Below the pieces are notes generated by a model, which was given only the letters and a program-made list of their open reading frames with translations, did no database searches and was not told the DNA's origin. Below, piece after piece: positions 1-6,075 of a DNA stretch of 6,860 nt. The position numbers were made by a program, and so were the translations under genes. Position 1 is the stretch's first letter, and the number at the start of each line of letters is the position of its first letter. Origin of the DNA: Candidatus Ancillula trichonymphae ImTpAt. Its GTDB lineage: Bacteria; Actinomycetota; Actinomycetes; Actinomycetales; Bifidobacteriaceae. Location: positions 1 through 6,860 of the forward strand of contig AXYY01000146.1 in NCBI GenBank assembly GCA_000485475.1, read 5' to 3'.

Positions 1-1448
1 CACTTGATGAAACTAAAACCGTATACGAAAATGTGCAAGAGGGCAAAAAGGAGCTATTCGAGAAACTTAAGAGGTACAACGAAGTCGCAACTGAAATGGC
101 GAATCCAGATGCGGATTTTGATGTGTTGATGAACCAGATGGGTAAGTTGCAGGAAGAATTGGACGTTGCCAACGCATGGGACATGGACAGTCAACTCGAG
201 CAGGCAATGGAGGCACTTGGTTGTCCGCCAAAAGACGAGCAGGTGGATAAGCTTTCAGGTGGAGAGCGTCGACGAATTGCTTTGTGTAAACTACTCCTTA
301 AGGCACCTGATTTACTTCTACTGGACGAGCCCACCAATCATCTTGATGCCCAGAGCGTTCTTTGGCTAGAGAAGCATTTGTCAACGTATTCGGGTGCTGT
401 GATTGCCGTCACTCACGATCGTTACTTTTTGGATCATGTGGCGACTTGGATTTGTGAAGTTGACCGTGGGCATTTGTATCCATATGAGGGCAACTATACA
501 ACTTATCTTGAAACTAAACACCAGCGACTTGAGGTGCAAGGTAAAAAGGACGCGAAGTTGGCGAAGAGACTTGCAGAGGAACTGCAGTGGGTACGCATGA
601 ACCCCAAGGGTCGTCAGGCGAAGAGTAAGACTAGACTCGCACAATACGAGCAAATGGCACGCGAAGCGGAGAAAACGAAGAAGTTGGATTTCGAGGAGAT
701 TCAGATTCCACCAGGCCCTAGACTTGGTGATGTTGTTATTGAAGCTGAGAACATTAAGAAGTCGTTTGGTGACCGCGTTTTAATTGATGGTCTTAGTTTT
801 TCACTACCACCGAACGGAATTGTTGGCGTTATTGGTCCGAACGGGGTTGGTAAAACAACACTTTTTAAGACAATTGTTGGACTTGAGGAGTTGACAAGTG
901 GAACCTTAAAGGTTGGTGAAACTGTGAAGATTTCGTATGTTGACCAGAATCGTCAAGGCCTAGATTCGAACAAAAATCTTTGGGAATCAGTTTCCGACGG
1001 ACAAGATGTCATAATGGTTGGAAATGTTGAAATTCCTAGTCGTGCATATGTCGCGTCGTTCGGATTTAAGGGACCGGATCAGCAGAAGCTCGCGGGTGTG
1101 CTTTCTGGTGGAGAACGAAACCGCTTGAACCTTGCGCTGACTTTGAAACAGGGCGGTAATCTGCTTTTACTGGATGAGCCGACGAACGACCTTGATGTTG
1201 AAACGCTCGGCAGTTTGGAAAATGCACTTGAGAAGTTTCCAGGTTGTGCGGTTGTTGTTAGCCACGATCGCTGGTTTCTGGACAGAGTTGTGACGCACAT
1301 TCTCGCATATGAGGGTGATGATGAAAATCCGAGCCGCTGGTATTGGTTCGAGGGTAACTTTGCGGACTACGAGGAGAACAAAATTGCTAGACTTGGTGAA
1401 CGAGCTAGTCGTTATGGTTCTAGTAGTCATAAAAAATTGACTAGATAA
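1..1448 (+). CDS. ettA: Energy-dependent translational throttle protein EttA (ABC-F ATPase), 5' end cut by the window
   Basis: ABC-F protein of the EttA group. Family members bind the ribosomal E site and gate the first elongation steps according to ATP/ADP ratio; they are cytosolic, not transporters. The frame is open from base 3, so the GTG at 33 is an internal Val, not the start. About 480 residues are visible against a usual ~555-560; the missing part carries the first Walker A. Seen in order: NBD1 signature LSGGERRR (252-275), Walker B DEPTNHLD (324-347), H-loop His in THDR (414-416); the charged linker with WVRMNPKGRQAKSK (about 585-630), which is the P-site tRNA interaction motif region; NBD2 Walker A GPNGVGKTT (834-860), signature LSGGERNRL (1101-1127), Walker B DEPTNDLD (1173-1196), H-loop His in SHDR (1263-1265). 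Both catalytic Glu are present, so it should be active. The C-terminus ends in HKKLTR, as in actinobacterial orthologues. No terminator is evident after it. Confidence 0.96.
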   Translation, partial: LDETKTVYENVQEGKKELFEKLKRYNEVATEMANPDADFDVLMNQMGKLQEELDVANAWDMDSQLEQAMEALGCPPKDEQVDKLSGGERRRIALCKLLLKAPDLLLLDEPTNHLDAQSVLWLEKHLSTYSGAVIAVTHDRYFLDHVATWICEVDRGHLYPYEGNYTTYLETKHQRLEVQGKKDAKLAKRLAEELQWVRMNPKGRQAKSKTRLAQYEQMAREAEKTKKLDFEEIQIPPGPRLGDVVIEAENIKKSFGDRVLIDGLSFSLPPNGIVGVIGPNGVGKTTLFKTIVGLEELTSGTLKVGETVKISYVDQNRQGLDSNKNLWESVSDGQDVIMVGNVEIPSRAYVASFGFKGPDQQKLAGVLSGGERNRLNLALTLKQGGNLLLLDEPTNDLDVETLGSLENALEKFPGCAVVVSHDRWFLDRVVTHILAYEGDDENPSRWYWFEGNFADYEENKIARLGERASRYGSSSHKKLTR

Positions 1449-1461
1449 ATTCTTGTGTTTA

Positions 1462-1470
1462 TGGTATAAT
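1462..1470 (+). promoter_or_regulatory. Extended -10 promoter for the 1553-4810 gene run
   Basis: TGGTATAAT is a perfect TATAAT hexamer (1465-1470) preceded by the TGn extension that strengthens sigma-70/sigma-A type -10 elements. At the usual ~17-nt spacing there is only a poor -35 (TAGATA, 1442-1447); a good TTGACT lies at 1437-1442 but with a 22-nt spacer. An extended -10 can work without a good -35. Transcription would start near 1477, giving a leader of about 75 nt before the ATG at 1553. It lies just after the ettA stop, in the only sizeable gap of the window. Confidence 0.6.
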
Positions 1471-1482
1471 GCGCCCGTGTTG

Positions 1483-1502
1483 TCTTCGCAAAAACTCGAA
1501 GA
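1483..1502 (+). other. Small hairpin in the leader of the FKBP-like gene
   Basis: TCTTCG (1483-1488) and CGAAGA (1497-1502) are perfect 6-bp complements around an 8-nt A-rich loop. It falls just downstream of the predicted transcription start. There is no T-run after it and the stem is short, so it is not a convincing intrinsic terminator for ettA; a role in mRNA 5'-end stability is possible but unproven. Confidence 0.3.
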
Positions 1503-1538
1503 ATGCGATTCCTTATGTAGAATTGAAGATGACTGATG

Positions 1539-1549
1539 AAAGGTGGTGA
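1539..1549 (+). promoter_or_regulatory. Strong ribosome binding site deciding the start at 1553
   Basis: The stretch AAAGGTGGTGA differs from the ideal anti-16S match AAAGGAGGTGA at one base and lies just upstream of the ATG at 1553. It favours this ATG over the in-frame GTG at 1586, which would otherwise give a shorter and more typical signal-peptide n-region. Confidence 0.7.
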
Positions 1550-1552
1550 TAT

Positions 1553-2635
1553 ATGAGGTTCAGCGGATCGACGAATTTCAAGTTCGTGCGTGCATGTGCG
1601 GGTACGATTTCAGGCGTTAAGAGGTTCGTAACTACTTTTGTAGTTGCCAGTTTGTGTTTCGTTTCAGTGCTTGGAGTTGCACTCACTGGTTGTAGTTTTG
1701 GCAAAGGCTCAAGTGTCGCAGATGAGAGCGCGCGTAAACTCAAGGGGATTACCGTCACGCAGAACGCGAATAAAGAACCAGAGGTGAGCATTGAGCAAGA
1801 TTATAAAATTCCAGTTGATTTGGCAACGGACAAAGTGACTGGACTCAACATTGTTGATGTTATATCTGCGGGCGATGGTGATGCACTAAAAGATGGTGAA
1901 AATGCGCGTCTGGATTATGCAATTTATGCGATGCCTGGTGCTCAAAAACAGTATTCATCATGGAGCGAAGGTACTAATGCAGCTCGTAGTTTTCCGATGT
2001 ACCCCAATAATGATGATCCGAATGACCTCTACAAAGTGCTTAAAAATCTAAAAGTTGGTGCAGTTCTACTTCAGGCAATTCCTGGACAAATGCCAACGGA
2101 CGCCTCAGCGAGTGCGCGCCCAGATGTACAGGATGATACTCTTGACAAGAGCGGGGCGCACTATACAGTCATGGTGTTGAGAGTTTCAAGTGTTATCGAC
2201 ATCAAGAAGCGCGCGGATGGCAAAGATGTTCCAGAATCCGCACTCAACAAGAACCTTCCGAAAGTCAAGCTCGCAAGTAACGGTGCGCCTTCAATTGAGA
2301 TTCCAACTGATTTTGCCGCTCCTGGTGATTCAATTGTTCAGCCGCTCAAAATCGGCGATGGTCCGAAGATTAAGCAAACTGATACAGTTTCTTTTGCATA
2401 CACCGCATGGAAGATGGACGGTTCGAAATATGAGTCAACCTGGGATAGCGGGAGAGCAGTCACATTCTCGTTGAGTGTTGTTAATGAGGGCTGGAAAAAG
2501 GGGTTGAATGACGCAACGGTTGGTAGTCAGATAATGCTTGTGGTTCCTAAATCAATGAACGATACTGGTGCGGGTGTGGATTCTAAGGCAATTATTTTTG
2601 TCATTGACATTCTTGGCATTGTGGACAACTTTTAG
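1553..2635 (+). CDS. FKBP-type peptidyl-prolyl isomerase-like lipoprotein with two FKBP-like domains
   Basis: 360-residue predicted lipoprotein acting outside the membrane, probably as a prolyl isomerase or FKBP-fold chaperone of exported proteins. A long signal peptide (basic n-region 1-25, hydrophobic 26-44) ends in lipobox LTGC with Cys47. Residues ~66-215 look like a degenerate first FKBP unit (GDGDALKDGENARLDYAIY, then VGAVLLQAIP). Residues ~236-358 are the clearer FKBP domain: VVQPL-like IVQPL, GDGP, DTVSFAYTAW, VGSQIMLVVP, IIFVIDILGIV. Aligned by eye to FKBP12, aromatic pocket positions are kept as Tyr283, Phe305, Trp314 and Phe349, but Asp37 is Glu294 and the Tyr82 loop (GYG-type) is replaced by MNDTGAGV, so catalysis may be weak. 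Start chosen by the strong Shine-Dalgarno. First gene of the run driven from 1462; 13 nt separate it from the next gene. Fold assignment is firm; activity is inferred. Confidence 0.88.
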   Translation: MRFSGSTNFKFVRACAGTISGVKRFVTTFVVASLCFVSVLGVALTGCSFGKGSSVADESARKLKGITVTQNANKEPEVSIEQDYKIPVDLATDKVTGLNIVDVISAGDGDALKDGENARLDYAIYAMPGAQKQYSSWSEGTNAARSFPMYPNNDDPNDLYKVLKNLKVGAVLLQAIPGQMPTDASASARPDVQDDTLDKSGAHYTVMVLRVSSVIDIKKRADGKDVPESALNKNLPKVKLASNGAPSIEIPTDFAAPGDSIVQPLKIGDGPKIKQTDTVSFAYTAWKMDGSKYESTWDSGRAVTFSLSVVNEGWKKGLNDATVGSQIMLVVPKSMNDTGAGVDSKAIIFVIDILGIVDNF

Positions 2636-2648
2636 CAGTTAGGATTAC

Positions 2649-3833
2649 ATGTTTCTTAAACTCTACACTCCAATTGCCACAGTAGTCGCCATTTTAATTG
2701 CGGTATTTTCTGTGTTCTCGGACGCAATTTTTCAAGTTGATCCAGACGTTAACTCATCTATATCGACGCCAATTGAAAACGGTGGGATTCTGGTGATGAC
2801 CGATTCTGGGGTGCTTGATTTAAGCAACAACTCGGTTAGTGTATTTGTTGATTCTGGTGAAAATGTTGAGATTGCAGTTGCGATTGGTCAGAGTTCTGAT
2901 GTTGTTGCGTATCTTGGAAATGACACGTATACGCGCATCACCGGCATGAGCTCGTGGACTGAGTTGAGTAGCGTGCAGATGCCACAAACTGGACCCAAAA
3001 TTCCGCCAACGGTCGCAGATATACACTCGGACATGTGGGAATACTACGACGTGGGAAAAGGGCACATGAATTTTGACTGGACGAAGAAGTCAGGAATGAC
3101 CTGGTCACTTCTGGTGTTCGCAAAAACTACGCACACAGATTCTGCAGCGAGTAGTTCAAAACAGGTCGTTAGTGTTAAGCTAAACTGGAAGCGTAAGACT
3201 TCTAAGCAGTTTATGATTCCGGGTCTTTCCATATCGTTGTTGATTATGGTTGGTTGTTTGGTCATGCACCTGGTATACAAGTCCAAGAATGTGCGCGGTC
3301 GGCATTCTGGTGAAGCAAAACGGCTCGCGGAGTTGATCAGCAACAAAACTGGTGAATTTGCACTGCCCATGTCTGCCAAGATCCGCAGCGTTCATGAGTT
3401 TGCAAAAGTTGAGAGTAATGCGGCAAATCAGTCGTTGTTGCCCTCGTTAAATGCAGGTTTAAGCATGCAAAACTACCAGGTAACTTACGGAGCTCAAAGC
3501 GACAACTGGCGTTATTACGATGAAGAGGTACCAACTTCCTTAATTTACAATTCTCAGATTACGCACACGCAGTCGATTTCGCCATATCCGGGCGGACTCA
3601 GCAAGCAGATTTACGCAACTCCACCCGCACAAGCTGATAGTTTGGGTGCACAACCTGGTTATGCAACTAATCAAGTATATCAACCGCCCGCAATTCCTGG
3701 AATTGAACTTTCTTCAACATTTAATGCGGTTTCTAGATTGGAGAGTGCGCCTGTGGAAAGTGATGTTCAATTCTTGAGCCGCAAGGAACTGCGCACAAAA
3801 GAAAAGAAGAGGAAGAAAAAGGAGAAGTCATGA
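2649..3833 (+). CDS. Membrane protein with an extracytoplasmic domain and a long basic cytoplasmic tail (function unknown)
   Basis: 394 residues. A hydrophobic segment at ~7-28 (anchor or uncleaved signal), an extracytoplasmic stretch ~29-185 containing ILVMTDSGVLDL, VAYLGNDTYTRITGMSSW and a late Trp-rich part, a second transmembrane segment ~189-210, then a ~180-residue cytoplasmic tail. The tail is rich in Pro, Gln, Tyr and Ser (about 270-355), looks disordered, and ends in a lysine/arginine block after SRKELR, a motif type common at the C-termini of actinobacterial membrane proteins. From memory, relatives with the TDxGVLDL ... VLAWxGDDPYTRVTGLSSW pattern sit beside the next gene in many actinobacteria and have no assigned role. 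The start ATG has a modest AGGA four bases upstream (2641-2644). No enzymatic motif is visible. Its context with two lipoproteins suggests an envelope complex. Confidence 0.8.
   Translation: MFLKLYTPIATVVAILIAVFSVFSDAIFQVDPDVNSSISTPIENGGILVMTDSGVLDLSNNSVSVFVDSGENVEIAVAIGQSSDVVAYLGNDTYTRITGMSSWTELSSVQMPQTGPKIPPTVADIHSDMWEYYDVGKGHMNFDWTKKSGMTWSLLVFAKTTHTDSAASSSKQVVSVKLNWKRKTSKQFMIPGLSISLLIMVGCLVMHLVYKSKNVRGRHSGEAKRLAELISNKTGEFALPMSAKIRSVHEFAKVESNAANQSLLPSLNAGLSMQNYQVTYGAQSDNWRYYDEEVPTSLIYNSQITHTQSISPYPGGLSKQIYATPPAQADSLGAQPGYATNQVYQPPAIPGIELSSTFNAVSRLESAPVESDVQFLSRKELRTKEKKRKKKEKS
3819..3824 (+). promoter_or_regulatory. Ribosome binding site embedded in the end of the upstream gene
   Basis: AAGGAG lies five bases before the ATG at 3830, inside codons for the lysine-rich tail of the upstream membrane protein. 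With the 4-nt ATGA overlap of stop and start it implies translational coupling of the two genes. Confidence 0.7.
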
Positions 3834-4810
3834 AAAAACTATTGCCGATAACAATTCTTGTGCTTTTTTTGGCTGGTTGTACAGAACCGGTGCCGAAAGT
3901 TGCAACTTATTTGAATTCAACAAGTCCTGCACTAACTGTGAACCAGGAGGCGCGGATTCGATCCAAGATCCTCGAGGTTGTTCAAAATGCGGACACTTCG
4001 GGGGACACTTCAGCTCTGGCAACGCGCGTGACCGGACCCGCTCTTGACCTGCGCAATATACAGTTGCTGATCAAGCGAGCAACTGGGAAAGTTGATCCAA
4101 ACCTACAGATTCCGGACACCGCTGAGCAGGTGATTATAACCAACAACCTGACTTGGCCGCGTGATGTATTTGTCATTACAAATACCACTCAGGATCAGCA
4201 GCAAACTGAGCGCCTGCTAGTCATTGACCAGAATAGTGTGCGTGAAGACTACAAACTCTGGGGGTTGGTGCGACTCTTCACCGGTGTTTCTCTACCCTCA
4301 TTTGAGGTTGCGAACATAGGTTCTGGATACATTGCACCTGATGACATAACGCTCTCATTCTCTCCAAAAAAGGCTCTGCAGGCGTATTCTTCTCTTCTTC
4401 AAAGTGGTGCGGTTCCTGATGATACACAGAACTTCGCAGACGATCCACTGCGCCGGGAAATACGCACGGTAACTGCTAGTGCGGCATCTGAGTTGGGTCA
4501 ATTTGCAGGTTCGCAAAAACAAACGTTCACCGCGCGCAAAGACAGGGTGCGTGCCATTCGTAGTGCGGAGGGAGGTGCGTTGCTGGTTGGACAAATTGAT
4601 TCTGCGTGGACTCGTAACACCGGTAATGGTGCAAGTGCAATCGCAGCTTCTGATGCTGAGAGAGCAATTCTGGGCCCCAGTATACCAACTTCCTCAATAA
4701 CTGTCAACTATATCAACATCGTCGCGATCTACATACCGCCCAAGACATCTGGTGTGCAGATGAAAGTTGTTGGCGCGGAGAGGTATCCAGTGGTTGCGAG
4801 GACGAATTAG
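3830..4810 (+). CDS. Predicted lipoprotein of an uncharacterised actinobacterial family (probably DUF8094-like)
   Basis: 326 residues. A short signal peptide (MKK, then hydrophobic 4-14) ends in a textbook lipobox LAGC with Cys17, so the protein should be lipid-anchored on the outer face of the membrane. The mature part has recognisable blocks: a helical start (40-53), RVTGPALDLR (66-75), TWPRDVFVIT (108-117), ERLLVIDQ then REDYKLWGLVRLFTGVSLPSF (127-158), and DDPLRREIR (204-212). From memory these match a family annotated only as a domain of unknown function (I believe DUF8094) in actinobacteria, commonly next to a membrane protein like the one upstream; this assignment needs a profile search. 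No catalytic motif is visible. It overlaps the upstream gene by 4 nt, and its stop overlaps the GTG of the broken ATPase gene by 1 nt. Confidence is high that it is a real lipoprotein gene, low on function. Confidence 0.87.
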   Translation: MKKLLPITILVLFLAGCTEPVPKVATYLNSTSPALTVNQEARIRSKILEVVQNADTSGDTSALATRVTGPALDLRNIQLLIKRATGKVDPNLQIPDTAEQVIITNNLTWPRDVFVITNTTQDQQQTERLLVIDQNSVREDYKLWGLVRLFTGVSLPSFEVANIGSGYIAPDDITLSFSPKKALQAYSSLLQSGAVPDDTQNFADDPLRREIRTVTASAASELGQFAGSQKQTFTARKDRVRAIRSAEGGALLVGQIDSAWTRNTGNGASAIAASDAERAILGPSIPTSSITVNYINIVAIYIPPKTSGVQMKVVGAERYPVVARTN

Positions 4811-6036
4811 TGCATATACGAGTCGAAGAGACAGCTAGGATAAGTGAAGAGGAAGTTTTTGCACGTCTGCAGACGCAGAAGCCTGGACTAACGGTAGACC
4901 GCACAAAAAATCTTGAACTTATGTATCACAAGAACATTATTACGGCTGGTACGGAGAGTTCCGTGTTCAAATCACTTCGACAAGCATTCATCAACCCATT
5001 CACAGTTCTACTGACAATCGTCACGTTAATTGACTGCTTGACAGACCTCTGGAGTGCGAATGGTGATTTCTTGACGATTTACATAATTGTTGCGATGATT
5101 ATAATTTCAGGTCTAATCTCATTCGTGCAGTCGGACCGCTCAAGTAAGGCAACTGCAAAACTACGCAGTATGATTTCGAACAAAGCAGATGTCTACCGAG
5201 ACGGTGTTATTTCAGTCTTGAACATTGAGGAAATCTACCCGGGTGATGTTATCAAGTTCTCCTCTGGGGACATGTTACCTGCGGATGTTCGTTTTATAAA
5301 TACTAAGGACACATTTGTTGCTCAGGGGCTTTTGACTGGTGAGAGTTCTCCAGTTGAAAATGCCGCAGATGAAGAACTGAGCGCGTTGAGTAACATCGGT
5401 TTTACTAGCTCAAACATCGTGTCTGGAACTGCACTGGGAGTGGTTATTGCAACTGGTGATGACACATATCTTGGACAAATGGCTGCACAAATCTCTAACA
5501 CCAAGATCGTGACGAGTTTTGATCGAGGTGTGAGTGCAGTTAGCAGGTTGCTGATTATTCAACTTATGTTGATAATGGTGCCGCTGGTTTTCGTGATCAA
5601 TGTCATCACAAAGGGCAGCCTGCAAGAAGCGCTGCTGTTTGCGATTTCTGTTGCTGTTGGTCTGACCCCTGAAATGTTGCCAGTCATCATGACAACGACA
5701 CTTTCTAGGGGTGCACTGGAGTTGGCGTCGAAGAAAGTGATTGTCAAGCAACTTTCCAGTATTCAGGGGTTCGGCGAGATGAACATTTTGTGCACGAACA
5801 AGACAAGAACTCTCACTGAGGACAAGGTTGTGCTTGAGCGGTATGTAAATGTTTTTGGAGATGATGATGACCGCATTTTACGCCATGCATACTTGAACTC
5901 GCACTTTCAGACTGGGTTGAAGAATCTACTAGACCAAGCAATTATCGCGCGCGCAAAGTCGCACAATTTAGGAGAAATTGCCGCGCGCTACACACTTGTT
6001 GATGAAGTGCCCTTGACTTTGTCCGCAGAAGAATGA
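4810..6036 (+). pseudogene. mgtA: 5' fragment of the broken mgtA-like gene, open to the premature TGA
   Basis: The 408-codon first open segment could be called as a gene by itself. Parts seen: cytoplasmic N-terminus 1-60 with the RQAFINPF motif before M1 (~63-82), M2 (~86-106), A-domain (~125-235) with LTGES at 175-179 (TGES 5335-5346), M3 (~247-267), M4 (~274-297) with VAVGLTPEMLP, then the start of the P-domain with ILCTNKTRTLT at 326-336, where the family has ILCTDKTGTLT. The N-domain start includes LNSHFQTGLKNLLD. The last eight or so codons (from about 6013) are out of frame relative to the family. Any product would have an intact M1-M4 but no phosphorylatable Asp, no complete N-domain and no M5-M10. 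Confidence 0.85.
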
Positions 6037-6075
6037 GCGTGGTTTTAGAAGATGCGCAAGGAAAGAGGCAGCTGG

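Noticed and set aside
1437..1470. TTGACT at 1437-1442 as the -35 partner of TATAAT
   Set aside because: The hexamer is good but the spacer is 22 nt, well outside the usual 16-18; the extended -10 is the better explanation.
1483..1510. Intrinsic terminator for ettA
   Set aside because: The stem is only 6 bp with an 8-nt loop, no T-run follows, and it lies downstream of the predicted transcription start of the next gene.
6034..6036. TGA read through as selenocysteine or by recoding
   Set aside because: The codons around it are out of frame with the family, and TAG follows in the same frame at 6046; a frameshift explains the data better.
6010..6040. Programmed ribosomal frameshifting at CCCTTGA to make a full ATPase
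   Set aside because: It would need two opposite shifts 60 nt apart, there is no clear slippery heptamer with a downstream structure, and the catalytic Asp and M5-M6 are missing anyway.
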